This document shows, one piece after another, positions 48,559 through 58,307 of a stretch of 64,000 bases of DNA. The position numbers and the translations under genes were made by a program. The notes below the pieces were generated by a model. That model was not told where the DNA came from and ran no database searches. It worked only from the letters and a program-made list of their open reading frames with translations. Each line of letters starts with the position of its first letter. Positions within the stretch are counted from its first letter, which is position 1. Origin of the DNA: Paramesorhizobium endophyticum (GTDB taxonomy: Bacteria > Pseudomonadota > Alphaproteobacteria > Rhizobiales > Rhizobiaceae). The stretch covers positions 1 through 64,000 of the forward strand of contig NZ_BMHH01000004.1 of the NCBI RefSeq assembly GCF_014640615.1, read 5' to 3'.

Positions 48559-49533
48559 TTAAAAGGCGGAAATACCGGACGGATGTTCGAAGATGGCGGT
48601 GTGGACGGTGTCGCCGACGCGGGCGTATCCGCGGTACATCCCCTCGGTGTTGAAGGGCAGCGAGATATTGCCTTTCGCGTCGACGGCGATGAGACCGCCA
48701 CGCCCGCCAACGGGCGGCAATATCTCCATCACGATCTGCCGCGCCGCCTCGTCCAGCGTCGCGCCCGCATAGGCCATACGCGCGGCGAGATCATGGCTGG
48801 CGACGGTGCGAATGAAGGCTTCGCCAAGGCCCGTGCAGGAAATCGCCGCCGTCCGGTTGTCGGCATAGGTTCCCGCGCCGATCAGCGCGGAATCGCTGAC
48901 GCGCCCGGGCCGCTTGTTGGTGACGCCGCCGGTGGAGGTGGCAGCGGCGAGATTGCCATTGATATCGAGCACAACCGCGCCGACAGTGCCGAACTTCCGG
49001 TCCTCGTCAAGCGGCCTGCCGCCGCCATCATGGTCGAGAACTGATTGTGCCGTTCCCTGAACGCGGTGAAGCTGCTCGCGGCGGAATTCGATGGAGAAAT
49101 ATGAAGGCTCCACCATCTCCAGCCCCATTTCGCGCGCCATCGCTTCCGCGCCGAGGCCGGACATCAGCACGTGCTCGCCCTGGTCGAGCACTGCGCGGGC
49201 GGCGAGAACCGGGTTGCGGATATGGCTGACGCCCGCCACCGCTCCCGCCCGCAGCGTCGCGCCGTCCATCACCGCCGCGTCGAGCTCGTGGGTAGCCGCG
49301 CGGGTAAACACGGCGCCGCGCCCGGCGTTGAACAGCGGATTATCCTCGAGCCGCCTGACTGCCTGCCCGACGACGTCGAGCGCCGCCGCGCCGCTGCCCA
49401 AAGCCTGCTGCGCCTCAGCGAGGATTTCGGTGAGCGCGGCATGGTAGGCAGCTTCCTGGGCGGGGCTCATGCTTGCCCGGGTGAGCGTGCCTGCTCCGCC
49501 GTGAATGGCGATGACGGGTCGGATGGAGGTCAT
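48559..49533 (-). CDS. iaaA: Isoaspartyl peptidase/L-asparaginase (IaaA type)
   Basis: An Ntn-hydrolase of 324 residues. The N-terminus PVIAIHGGAGTLTRASMSPA and NPLFNAGRGAVFTRA are plant-type asparaginase features. Autocleavage should occur before the Thr of FGTVGAVVLD, and NLAAATSTGGVTNKRPGRVSD follows with the substrate-binding Arg. It removes beta-aspartyl residues from dipeptides. Its start overlaps the rpiR stop by four bases, and it leads into gsiA, the same gene pair as in Escherichia coli iaaA-gsiABCD. Confidence 0.92.
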   Translation of the reverse strand: MTSIRPVIAIHGGAGTLTRASMSPAQEAAYHAALTEILAEAQQALGSGAAALDVVGQAVRRLEDNPLFNAGRGAVFTRAATHELDAAVMDGATLRAGAVAGVSHIRNPVLAARAVLDQGEHVLMSGLGAEAMAREMGLEMVEPSYFSIEFRREQLHRVQGTAQSVLDHDGGGRPLDEDRKFGTVGAVVLDINGNLAAATSTGGVTNKRPGRVSDSALIGAGTYADNRTAAISCTGLGEAFIRTVASHDLAARMAYAGATLDEAARQIVMEILPPVGGRGGLIAVDAKGNISLPFNTEGMYRGYARVGDTVHTAIFEHPSGISAF

Positions 49534-50459
49534 TTCGGTTCCTTGCGCGGGGTAGTGATCTTGCGCCCTTCAACAACCGGGCGCAGCCTGTCGGAGTGGC
49601 TGCCATGCAGCCAGGGCAGTACGGCCTCGGTCAGCTGCTGCGCCGCCTTGACCGACAGGCCGGAGGCATGGGAGACCGCGCTGTTGAGCGCTTCGATCAA
49701 AGCCAGCGCACTGGCGTCGGAGCTGGCGTAATACTGGCTCTCGGTGCTCGCATAGAGCGCGATTTCAGCAAGCGGCGCGATGGGGGAATTGGGGCCGTCG
49801 GTCAGGGCAACGAGCTTGACTCCGGCCTCGTGCACGCGCCGCGCCAGCCAGACCGTATCGGTGAAATAGCGAGGGAAGGCGATGGCGATGACCAGATCGT
49901 CTGGCTTCAGACGATGCAGCACTCGGGCGGCATAGGAGGATCCCTCGACATTCGCGAGGAGCTGCACGTTCTCGCAATAGAGCTCGAGATTGCGCAGGAG
50001 CAGGCCGCCGAGCCAGCTGCTGCTGCCATAGCCCATGATGAAAACCCGTCTGGCGGCAAGAATGGCCTCGACGGCGCGGGCGCATTCTCCCGCATCCAGC
50101 CCCTGCCGGGTCCGTTCGATATTGCCGGTCATATCGGCAAGGGCGGCGGAAAACACATCGGCAACGCCGGCTGACTGGTCGAGCTTGCTGCGCAGCTTCT
50201 CCACCGGGGCCAACGCCGCCTCGAAGCCGAGCACCAGCGCCGCGCGGAACTGCGCATAGCCTTCGAAATCGAGCGCCCTTGCAAAACGATTGGCGGTGGC
50301 GACGGAAACGCCGGTCGCGGCGGCGAGCTCATCGATCGGCATGGCCGCGACCCGCAGGGGATGATCGAGCACATAATCCGCGATCTGCCGGTGCGATGGC
50401 GACAGCGCGGCATGCGCTATGCGTTGCGCGATAGATGGATTGCCGGGAAGCACCGTCAT
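49530..50459 (-). CDS. RpiR-family transcriptional regulator
   Basis: A 309-residue regulator with an N-terminal helix-turn-helix (IDELAAATGVSVATANRFARALDFEGYAQFRAAL, about residues 45-80) and a C-terminal SIS domain (VFIMGYGSSSWLGGLLLRN, then LVIAIAFPRYFTDTVWLAR). It is the promoter-proximal gene of the whole iaaA-gsi-dmpA-dppA-dat run and therefore probably its autoregulated controller. SIS domains commonly bind phosphosugars; a muropeptide-related amino-sugar signal would fit a cell-wall peptide route, as an inference. Confidence 0.87.
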   Translation of the reverse strand: MTVLPGNPSIAQRIAHAALSPSHRQIADYVLDHPLRVAAMPIDELAAATGVSVATANRFARALDFEGYAQFRAALVLGFEAALAPVEKLRSKLDQSAGVADVFSAALADMTGNIERTRQGLDAGECARAVEAILAARRVFIMGYGSSSWLGGLLLRNLELYCENVQLLANVEGSSYAARVLHRLKPDDLVIAIAFPRYFTDTVWLARRVHEAGVKLVALTDGPNSPIAPLAEIALYASTESQYYASSDASALALIEALNSAVSHASGLSVKAAQQLTEAVLPWLHGSHSDRLRPVVEGRKITTPRKEPK

Positions 50460-51030
50460 CTCAAAACCTGTTCCGCCTCATCCGCGCCGTTGTTTCGGCT
50501 CGTGATTGAAAATTTTCATTGTGAGGTAGCTAACGATATTTTTTTATCGCGCGCAAGGGGACGCTGCCGGATGTGAGCAAATATATCACCCCGCTTGGCT
50601 GGCAGCATATAAGCTTGGCCGGGGATTACATCTGGACCCCGACTGACGGCCCCGATCTGAGGCCGCTACGGCGAAAGCAGTGCACCAAGGTAGGTTTTTG
50701 CCGCGCCCGGCCACGGACCGACAAGTAATTGTCGGTTGATTATAAGAAACGCTTAGTATTTAAATATACATAGGAATAGTTATCAGGGAATCATAGGTTA
50801 TTAATGGTTTTTCATTGTTTAATCCTGTTCTATGGCGACGCCGCCAAAATGTCCTCATCCGTGATTGAGCGGCGAAGCCCCGGGGCCGCAGCTTGCCGTT
50901 TATGAACAAGGCCGGGAGCCGCTGTTTGCTTGAAACACAGATGTGCTGAGACGGATTGGATGATTGCAAGGCGGAAGCGGCGGGGCGATCGGAAGGGACG
51001 ATCGGCGGGATTTCAAGACAGCCCGGCTGG
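50460..51030. other. Gene-free region upstream of rpiR
   Basis: About 570 bases without a supported gene. The part around 50700-50810 is markedly AT-rich (many TTA/TAT steps) and probably holds the leftward rpiR promoter, but no clear -35/-10 pair could be fixed. Short frames here have no recognisable product. Confidence 0.4.
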
Positions 51031-51640
51031 GGCGATGGCTGCGCTGCTGCTCGCGCTCGCGGCAGGTCCGGCAAGCGCCAAGGAATTGTAGAACGAGAGC
51101 AGCGATGGTGGACCCTTCGACCAACAAAGTGTTGAATGATGCCGTGTTCGCAGGGACAGCCGGCACGGCAACGGCGAGCGTTCCCATCACGGCGCATAAC
51201 CTCAGCTTCAGTGTCGCCAACTATACCATTACCGGCCAACGATCACGCTTGGCGGCACCAAGCCCACCATTACCACCGCTACCGCCGCGACGGCGACCGC
51301 CACCATAACCTCCAGTCTTGCCGGCGCCGCAGGCCTGATCAAGGCGGGTGGAGGCACTCTGTCTCTCAAAGGCACGAACACTTTCAGCGGCGGCATCAAC
51401 GTCACGGGCGGAACCCTTGACGTCCAAAACGATGCGGCGCTGGGCGATGCCGGCAACGGCGTGACGTTGGCTGGCACCACTCTGAACAGCGCGGGTGGAC
51501 TCACGCCGAGCCGCGTCATCACGCTTGCTTCCGGCAACAGCACCGTAGGTGGAGGCGCGGGTTCCGCCCGCATCACGGGTTCGGGCAATCTGATGGTTGC
51601 TTCGCCTCCCGAGGTTCGGTTGAGGGGACATCGCCGTGGC
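51031..51640 (+). pseudogene. Remnant of an autotransporter adhesin passenger domain
   Basis: An ATG at 51031 starts a signal-peptide-like MAALLLALAAGPASAKEL and stops. After a frame change VDPSTNKVLNDAVFAGTAGT and VPITAHNLSFSVANYTITG follow. A further shift leads into the passenger repeats GLIKAGGGTLSLKGTNTFSG and GINVTGGTLDVQNDAALGDA. These are typical autotransporter beta-helix repeats. The sequence breaks off near 51600 with no beta-barrel domain, so it cannot be exported or displayed. Confidence 0.75.
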
Positions 51641-51804
51641 GAAGATGTGCATAGCGCCGTATCGGGGCTGTGTCGATCCGGCACTATTCGTTTTAAGCGA
51701 ATAATAAAATCAGTTTTGTCGGCCTTATCTCAAAGTGCGTCAACCGCCACATCCGGCTTCACCTGATCGGCCTGCTTGATCAGGCTAAAGCCAAGGGAAG
51801 ACAA

Positions 51805-52730
51805 ATGGACAATAGAAAAATCGATTTAAGCGACATGCTGGTGCTCGGTGCCGGGCAGCTCGGCATGGCCGTACTGCGCGCACTCGCGCCGAGGGTGCGG
51901 GCGGCGAATGAGCTGCTCACCGTTCTGGTAGCTCCCCAGATGGTGAATAATCCGTCCGAACAGGACAGGGCAAACCTGGCGGAGCTCAAGGCGCTTGGTC
52001 TGGAGATCATGGGCTTCGATCTGGGCGCCGACGAGAATGCGCTCGCCGACCTGTTCAAGCGCTATCGGACCGTGGTGAACTGCACCGGCTTCGTCGCCGT
52101 CCGGGGACGCAATTGAGTATCACGCGGGCTGTGCTGGCGGCGGGCGTCAGCCGGTACTTCCCGTGGCAGTTCGGCGTCGATTACGACATCGTCGGCCGCG
52201 GTAGCGGGCAACCCGTGTTTGACGAGCAGCACGAAGTTCGCGAACTGCTCCGCGCTCAAAGGGCCACCGAATGGGTGATCGTGTCGACCGGCATGTTCAC
52301 CAGCTTCCTGTTCGAGCCGGCCTTCGACGTGGTCAATCTCGATCGCCAGACGATTCATGGGCTCGGCAGCTGGAATACCAAGGTTACGGTGACAACGCCC
52401 GAGGACGTCGGAAAACTGACAACCGAAATCCTTCTGGCCGAACCGCGGGTCGTCGACGAGGTTGTCTATGTCGCGGGCGACACGATCTCCTACGGTCAGC
52501 TCGCGGAAGTGGTCGAACGGGTCACCGGTCGCAAATTTGAGAAGACCGAATGGACCTTGGACAAATTGCGCGCCGATCTGGCCGCCGCGCCAAGCGATGT
52601 GATGGCCCGGTATCGCGCTGCGTTCGCTCTGGGCGATGGCATGTGGTGGGACAAGTCGCGCACCTTTAACGAACGGAAGGGCCTCAAGGTCACGGACGTC
52701 GAGGAATATCTGCGCGCGCGGGTGAACTGA
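51805..52730 (+). pseudogene. NmrA-like/isoflavone-reductase-type NAD(P)-binding protein, frameshifted
   Basis: The first frame (MDNRKIDLSDMLVLGAGQLG, then FKRYRTVVNCTGFVA) holds the Rossmann motif GAGQLGMAVL. It stops at 52116. The second frame from about 52100 continues TQLSITRAVLAAGVSRYFPW and QFGVDYDIVGRG, through VYVAGDTISYGQLAEVVER to 52730. One missing G near 52090-52100 (GCCGTCCGGGG) would unite them into one protein of about 308 residues. The break is either recent decay or a sequencing error. Family members are NADPH-dependent reductases or redox sensors. Confidence 0.78.
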
Positions 52731-52744
52731 GGCGTTCTATATCC

Positions 52745-53172
52745 ATCGGTGCTCGCCTTATCCGCGGGCACCGACACTCTTCGCAACATGCCGGCCAATG
52801 ACAAGACCCGGGCGGTGCCCCACATGGGCATTGGGCTGCTCATCGGCGAGAATCTCGACTGGTTCAAGGTTTGCAGCCTCTGTTTGTCGGACAGGCAATG
52901 CGCTGCAATCAGAGCTTACGTTCGATGTGATGGCTGCGTCGTACCCGCTGCTCTCGATCATCGACAATACCGAATATATCCTCGCCATCGAACTGATGGC
53001 GGGGTGCCAAGCCCATGATTTCTCATCGGCACGGCCTCTCGCGCGTCCGGCACGGAAGCGATCCATGCGCTTGTGCGCAGCCGTATTTCACACTATGCCG
53101 ACGACCGCTCGCTCCATGGCGACATCGAGACGCTGCGCAATCTCATCCGCGAGACCGCACCCGGAAATCGGC
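52745..53172 (+). pseudogene. Remnants of an aromatic amino-acid lyase (HAL/HutH-type) C-terminus and an unidentified fragment
   Basis: TGNALQSELTFDVMAASYPL, then SIIDNTEYILAIELMAGCQA (about 52890-53010) and, in another frame, HALVRSRISHYADDRSLHG, then DIETLRNLIRETA (to about 53170) match the C-terminal end of histidine/aromatic ammonia-lyases. The N-terminal two thirds, including the Ala-Ser-Gly cofactor site, are gone. Just upstream (52745-52870) the reading NMPANDKTRAVPHMGIGLLI resembles cyclase-family hydrolases, but weakly. Confidence 0.55.
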
Positions 53173-53186
53173 TGAAAGGACAGGAA

Positions 53187-54416
53187 ATGACAGCACAATT
53201 CGACGTCGCCGTCATCGGTCTCGGTGCAATGGGGAGCGCCGCGCTTTCCTATCTCTCGGCGCGCGGGGTGAAAGGCATCGGCATCGAGGCCTATCATCCC
53301 GCCCATGCGCTAAGCTCGTCGCATGGCGACAGCCGGCTCATTCGTCTCGGCTATTTCGAAGACCCATCCTATGTGCCGCTGTTGAAGCGCGCCTATCTCA
53401 ACTGGCGCGGGCTGGAGGCGCGGCTCAGAAGTGATATCCTGACCGAAACCGGCGTCCTGCAGATCGGCAATCCCGATAGCAAGATCCTCTCGGGCACGCG
53501 CGCTTCATGCGAACTGCATGGCCTCGCCCATGAGATACTGGACGCCGCGGAAATGGCCGTCCGCTTTCCCGCCTTCCAGCTCGATCCCGACGAAGTCGCC
53601 GTTTTCGATCCGCGTGGCGGTTACTTACGCCCGGAAGCGGCCATTGCAGGCTATTTGAAATTGGCGGCGCAGGACGGCGCGGTCCTCCATTTCGGCGAAA
53701 AGATCACGGCAATCGAGCCCGACGATGCGGGCGTCACCGTCGTTTCCGCCCATGCGCGCTACCGGGCGAAGAAAATCATCGTCTCCACCGGCGCGTGGAT
53801 TTCCGAACTCGTCCCGGCCTTGGCTAAACATGCCCAACCCATCCGGCAGGTCGTCGCCTGGTATCAGCCGCGCGACGGCTTCGTGACAAGGCCTGAGCGG
53901 ATGCCGTGCTTCCTGCGCGACGAAGGGGAGGGCGGCTCCTATTTCGGCTTCCCTGCTATCGGCGCCGATGGCGTCAAGGTCGGCCGTCACGCGCATTTCC
54001 TGGAGCCGATCGATCCGAATGAGCCGAACCCGCCTGTCAACGACAGGGATACGGCGCTTCTCGACGGCTTCATCGGCAAACGGGTGCCGGCTGCTGCGGG
54101 CCAGCGCGTCAATGCCGTCACCTGCCGCTACACCATGCTGCCCTCCGAGGATTTCCTCCTCGATTTATTGCCCGGCGAGTCGCGCATCGTCGTGGCCTCG
54201 CCCTGCTCGGGCCACGGCTTCAAGTTCACCAGCGTGGTCGGCGAAATTCTCGCCGATCTCACTCTCGACGGCGGCACGGCGCTGCCGGTGTCGGCGTTTT
54301 CCTTTGCCGCCATGGACGCATTCGTGGCGAAGCAGGCCGCGCCCGGAATGATCAAGCCTATTGCACAGCGCTGTCATCGCCTTGATGATTTTATGACAAA
54401 ACTGAAAAACGGCTGA
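53187..54416 (+). CDS. solA: FAD-dependent N-methyl-amino-acid oxidase (SolA-like)
   Basis: A 409-residue flavoenzyme of the monomeric sarcosine/N-methyltryptophan oxidase family. The ATG at 53187 follows AGGAA and begins MTAQFDVAVIGLGAMGSAAL, the FAD-binding GxGxxG. SSSHGDSRLIRLGYFED is the family's SxxHGxxR motif, and SPCSGHGFKFTSVVGEILADL near the C-terminus carries the flavin-linked Cys-containing SGHGFK segment. It oxidatively demethylates N-methylated amino acids. The lyase remnant runs in frame into this gene, so the start is defined by homology, not by the open frame. Confidence 0.87.
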   Translation: MTAQFDVAVIGLGAMGSAALSYLSARGVKGIGIEAYHPAHALSSSHGDSRLIRLGYFEDPSYVPLLKRAYLNWRGLEARLRSDILTETGVLQIGNPDSKILSGTRASCELHGLAHEILDAAEMAVRFPAFQLDPDEVAVFDPRGGYLRPEAAIAGYLKLAAQDGAVLHFGEKITAIEPDDAGVTVVSAHARYRAKKIIVSTGAWISELVPALAKHAQPIRQVVAWYQPRDGFVTRPERMPCFLRDEGEGGSYFGFPAIGADGVKVGRHAHFLEPIDPNEPNPPVNDRDTALLDGFIGKRVPAAAGQRVNAVTCRYTMLPSEDFLLDLLPGESRIVVASPCSGHGFKFTSVVGEILADLTLDGGTALPVSAFSFAAMDAFVAKQAAPGMIKPIAQRCHRLDDFMTKLKNG

Positions 54417-54528
54417 AAACCTCCGTCAGCAAACTGACACTCACGCCTTCTAAAGAGATCGCCTGAAGAGGCGCCGGCTTGCCGCGAAGGCAGGCCAGCG
54501 CGCTTCTGGAACAGAAGAAGGCGCGCCC

Positions 54529-55368
54529 ATGAAGATCGTCCAGATCACCGATACGCATTTCAGCCCGAACAAGCCGCATTTCAATGACAATTGGGAACCG
54601 CTGGCCAGCTGGATCGAGGCGGAGCGGCCGGACCTTGTGATCCATACCGGCGACCTGACCGTCGATGGCGCGAATCGGGAAGACGATATCGCCTTTTCCC
54701 TCGACCAGATGCGGCAGATCTCCGCGCCGGTTCTGATCGTCCCCGGCAATCACGATGTTGGTCATCTCCCCGGCTCGCACCAGCCTGTCGATCCCCTGCG
54801 GCTCGCGCGCTGGCGAGGGCTCGCGGGGCCGGACTATTGGGCCGAGGATGCGGGCGACTGGCGCTTGATCGGCCTCGACAGTCTGCTGATGGGCTTCGAG
54901 GACGCCGAGGAGGACGCGCAGTTCGAATGGCTGGAGCGGCAGTTCGGCGCGCGCAATGGCCGCCGCGTCGCGATCTTCACTCACAAGCCACTTTTCGTCG
55001 ATGAGCCGCATGAGGGCGACACCGGCTATTGGGGCATACGCCCGGCCCAGCGCCGCCGCCTTTACGATCTCATCGCCGCCCATGACGTCGCGCTCTTCGC
55101 CAGTGGTCATCTCCATTGGGCCTGGCAGGGTGCATTTAACGGAACTTCGCTCGTCTGGGGGCCGTCAACAGCCTTCATTCTCGATGGCATGGAGCGGGAA
55201 ATGCCGGGTGAGCGCCTGATCGGCGCGGTCGTTCACACCTTCGGGGCGGATGTGGCGAGCGAAATCGTCGCTGTGCCTGATATGACGGCGCATGTGCTCG
55301 ACGATGTGGTCGCCGAAGTCTACCCGCACGAAGCCCATAAGGTGAAGAAGAGGGAGCCTGCGGAATGA
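54529..55368 (+). CDS. Metallophosphoesterase (phosphodiesterase type)
   Basis: A calcineurin-like enzyme of 279 residues with all five blocks: ITDTHFSP (Asp, His), HTGDLTVDG (Asp), VPGNHDVGH (Asn, His), FTHKPLF (His) and SGHLHWAW (two His). The spacing matches class III phosphodiesterases (CpdA/GpdQ-like). It overlaps the ABC ATPase gene by four bases (ATGA at 55365-55368) and leads the importer operon, so it likely acts in the cytosol on an imported phosphodiester such as a glycerophosphodiester. The substrate is inference. Confidence 0.88.
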   Translation: MKIVQITDTHFSPNKPHFNDNWEPLASWIEAERPDLVIHTGDLTVDGANREDDIAFSLDQMRQISAPVLIVPGNHDVGHLPGSHQPVDPLRLARWRGLAGPDYWAEDAGDWRLIGLDSLLMGFEDAEEDAQFEWLERQFGARNGRRVAIFTHKPLFVDEPHEGDTGYWGIRPAQRRRLYDLIAAHDVALFASGHLHWAWQGAFNGTSLVWGPSTAFILDGMEREMPGERLIGAVVHTFGADVASEIVAVPDMTAHVLDDVVAEVYPHEAHKVKKREPAE

Positions 55369-56525
55369 GCGCGCTTTCGCTGAAAAACATCGCCAAATCC
55401 TTCGGCGGCAACGCCATCCTCAAGGGCGTCAGCCTCGATGTCGAGCCGGGCGAATTCATTGCACTGGTCGGCCCCTCCGGCTGCGGCAAGAGCACGCTAT
55501 TGCGCATCCTTGCCGGTCTCGACCACGCTGACGGAGGGCAAATTCTGATCGGTGGCAAGGACATGTCCGCAGTCGCCGCCGCCGACCGCAACATCGCTAT
55601 GGTGTTCCAGTCCTACGCGCTCTATCCGCATCTGACCGCGGGGCAGAACATCGCCGTACCGCTCGCCATGCGCCGCCTGACGGGCGCGCAGCGCCTGCCG
55701 CTGATCGGTTCGCTCATCCCGGGCCAGCGCGCTATCCGGGCGAAGATCGCCAGCGACGTTCGGGAAATGGCGGCCTCGCTCAAGATCGATCACCTGCTCG
55801 ACCGAAAGCCCGGCCAGATGTCCGGCGGCCAGCGCCAGCGCGTGGCGCTTGCCCGCGCTATGGTTCGCGAGCCCAGCGTCTTCCTGATGGACGAGCCGCT
55901 CTCCAATCTCGACGCAAACCTGCGCGTTCATGCGCGCGGCGAGATCGTCGACCTGCACCGCCGCGCCGGCGTGCCGGCCCTCTATGTCACGCATGACCAG
56001 GCGGAAGCGCTGTCCATGGCGGACCGGGTTGCCGTCATGATCGGCGGCAATCTCCTGCAACTCGCCACGCCGCAGGCGATCTATGACGACCCCGCCCATG
56101 TCGAGGTCGCCCGCTTCATCGGCCAGCCGCGTATCAATCTCCTGCCCGCGCGGGTGGAAAACGGCATCGTCGCCTTCGGCGATTTGCGGCTTTCGCTTGA
56201 AGAGACCGGCCATGACGCCGATCCCGTCACCATCGGCATCCGCCCGGAATTCGTCCGGCTTGCGGCGCGAGGACACGGGCTTTCCGCCCATATCGAGCGC
56301 ATGGAGTTTCTGGGCTCCGAAGTGATCCTCCATTGCCGCCTCGATGCCATCGGCGGCACGGTCGTCGCCAAGCTCACGCCCGCCGAGACGAGGGGCCTTG
56401 CCACAGGCCAGCCGGTCGCGCTCGCGCTCGAGGCGCATCGCGCCATGGTGTTCGCCGAGGACGGTCGCCGCCTGCGCGCAGTTCCCAACAGCGTGCAAAC
56501 CGCTCGGGAGCTCGTTCATGGCTAG
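55365..56525 (+). CDS. Carbohydrate-type ABC ATPase (UgpC/MalK-like)
   Basis: A 386-residue ATPase: Walker A GPSGCGKST near residue 38, signature [14 protein letters not shown] near 150 and Walker B VFLMDEPLSNLDA. A C-terminal TOBE domain (ARVENGIVAFGDLRLSLEET, then IGIRPEFVRL) is present. An insertion around residues 95-130 (RRLTGAQRLPLIGSLIPGQR) makes the helical domain larger than in MalK. It is coupled by overlaps to the phosphoesterase and the next permease. Confidence 0.9.
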   Translation: MSALSLKNIAKSFGGNAILKGVSLDVEPGEFIALVGPSGCGKSTLLRILAGLDHADGGQILIGGKDMSAVAAADRNIAMVFQSYALYPHLTAGQNIAVPLAMRRLTGAQRLPLIGSLIPGQRAIRAKIASDVREMAASLKIDHLLDRKPGQMSGGQRQRVALARAMVREPSVFLMDEPLSNLDANLRVHARGEIVDLHRRAGVPALYVTHDQAEALSMADRVAVMIGGNLLQLATPQAIYDDPAHVEVARFIGQPRINLLPARVENGIVAFGDLRLSLEETGHDADPVTIGIRPEFVRLAARGHGLSAHIERMEFLGSEVILHCRLDAIGGTVVAKLTPAETRGLATGQPVALALEAHRAMVFAEDGRRLRAVPNSVQTARELVHG

Positions 56526-57441
56526 CGTCGCTTCCCTCGCCGCACCGGTCGGCACGGTTGTTCCGCAAGAACGCCGCGAGGCGCGCATGGCCTGGCTGAT
56601 GGCGCTGCCAGCCATCGTGCTGCTCGTCGTCTTCGTGCTGGCGCCGGTCGCCGCCGTTATTTTCCTTGGCTTCACCGATTTCGAGCTCGGCTACGGCACG
56701 TTCCGCTTCGTCGGCTTCGAGAATTACGCCGATCTCCTCACCGACCGCACCTTCCGCAAATCGCTTTGGAACACGGCGGTCTATACGGCCATCGTCGCCC
56801 CCGTTTCGATGGCGCTGGGCCTCGGCATAGCGCTTCTCATCGAAAGCGAGGCGCGGGCGAAGAGTTTCTTTCGTACCGCCTATTTTCTCCCCGTCGCCTC
56901 GCTGATCGTTGCCATGGCGACAGTCTGGCAATATCTGTTCCATCCGACCATCGGTCCGATCAACGCTCTGCTCGCGCTTGCCGGCATCACCGGGCCGAAC
57001 TGGCTGGGAAGCTCAGGAACGGTTCTCTACAGCTTGTCGATCATCGGCGTCTGGCAGTCCGCCGGCTTCAACATGGTGCTGTTCCTTGCCGGGCTGACAG
57101 CGATCCCGCGCGAACTCTACGCCGCGGCGGAGGTTGATGGGGCGCGGTCCGCCTTCGACCGTTTCCGGCTCGTCACCTGGCCGATGCTGGGACCGACCAC
57201 GCTCTTTGTCCTCACCATCAGCATCACCAATGCGGTCAAGGTCTTCGAGACGGTCAAGACGCTCACCGATGGCGGCCCGAACAAGGCCTCCGAAGTGCTG
57301 CTTTTCACCATCTACCAGGAAGGCTTCGTCTACCTGCGCGTCGGCTATGCCTCGGCCATGACCGTCGTTTTCCTCGCCATTCTCGTGGTGCTGATGTTCC
57401 TGCAGTACCGCGTCCTCGACCGCCGGGTGCATTACACATGA
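56518..57441 (+). CDS. Carbohydrate-type ABC permease, UgpA/MalF-like
   Basis: A 307-residue inner-membrane permease starting at the ATG at 56518 and overlapping the ATPase gene by eight bases. After a cytosolic leader, membrane segments begin WLMALPAIVLLVVFVLAPVAA. The EAA loop is AAAEVDGARSAFDRFRLVTWPMLGP. It pairs with the following permease, whose start overlaps its stop. The size and order fit UgpA-type subunits. Confidence 0.9.
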   Translation: MASVASLAAPVGTVVPQERREARMAWLMALPAIVLLVVFVLAPVAAVIFLGFTDFELGYGTFRFVGFENYADLLTDRTFRKSLWNTAVYTAIVAPVSMALGLGIALLIESEARAKSFFRTAYFLPVASLIVAMATVWQYLFHPTIGPINALLALAGITGPNWLGSSGTVLYSLSIIGVWQSAGFNMVLFLAGLTAIPRELYAAAEVDGARSAFDRFRLVTWPMLGPTTLFVLTISITNAVKVFETVKTLTDGGPNKASEVLLFTIYQEGFVYLRVGYASAMTVVFLAILVVLMFLQYRVLDRRVHYT

Positions 57442-58274
57442 CCGCGAACGCTGTTTCACTTGGCAGGATCGTCCGCCTGACCCTGCTTTCCGTCGGCGCC
57501 GTGCTGTTCCTCGCGCCTTACGTCTTCATGATTTCAACGGCAGGCAAGGCGCAGAGCGACATCTTCACCTCGGCGCTCTCGCTGATCCCGGCGGAGTTCC
57601 ATTATGTCGAGAATTTCACCAAGGCGCTGAGCCGTGTACCCATGGGCACGCTCCTGTGGAACGGCGTTGTCGTCTGCGGCCTCATCTTCTTCTTTCAGGT
57701 GCTGGTGGCGATCCCCTGCGCCTATGCCATGGCAAAGTTGAAGTTCCGCGCCGCCCGGCTGATGATGATGCTGGTCATGCTGGGCCTGCTCGTGCCGATC
57801 CATGCGACCGCGCTGCCTCTCTACGTGGCCTTCGACAGCCTGTCGCTTCTCAACAGCTACACCGCGCTTGTCGCGCCCTTCACCATCTCGGTGTTCGCGA
57901 TCTTCATGTTCCTGCAATTCTTCCGCGCCATGCCTGATGATCTGATCCACGCCGCGCGCCTCGACGGCATGTCGGAACTCGGCATCCTTGCCCGCGTCAT
58001 CGTCCCCAATGCCTGGCCGGCGGTCACCGCCTTCGCCATCTTCTCGGTGGTGGCGCACTGGAACGATCTCTACTGGCCGCTGGTGGTCATCTCCAAGCAG
58101 GAATATGCCACCCCGCCTCTGGGCCTCATGTATTTCCGCGCCGCCGAAGCCGGCGACGATTATGGCGCACTAATGGCGGCGACCCTCATCATCACCCTTC
58201 CCCTCGTCGCGGCTTTCCTGCTGGCGCAGAAGCGCTTCGTCGAGGGTATCACCATGACCGGTCTCAAGGGCTGA
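57438..58274 (+). CDS. Carbohydrate-type ABC permease, UgpE/MalG-like
   Basis: A 278-residue permease: SVGAVLFLAPYVFMISTAGK at the N-terminus, NGVVVCGLIFFFQVLVAIPCAYAMAKLKF mid-way and the EAA loop HAARLDGMSELGILARVIVPNAWPA. The ending VEGITMTGLKG is the usual MalG/UgpE tail. Its ATG overlaps the previous stop by four bases. Confidence 0.9.
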   Translation: MTANAVSLGRIVRLTLLSVGAVLFLAPYVFMISTAGKAQSDIFTSALSLIPAEFHYVENFTKALSRVPMGTLLWNGVVVCGLIFFFQVLVAIPCAYAMAKLKFRAARLMMMLVMLGLLVPIHATALPLYVAFDSLSLLNSYTALVAPFTISVFAIFMFLQFFRAMPDDLIHAARLDGMSELGILARVIVPNAWPAVTAFAIFSVVAHWNDLYWPLVVISKQEYATPPLGLMYFRAAEAGDDYGALMAATLIITLPLVAAFLLAQKRFVEGITMTGLKG

Positions 58275-58307
58275 GACCGGGTTCAAGCAACCAAAGGAAC
58301 ACGAGCG

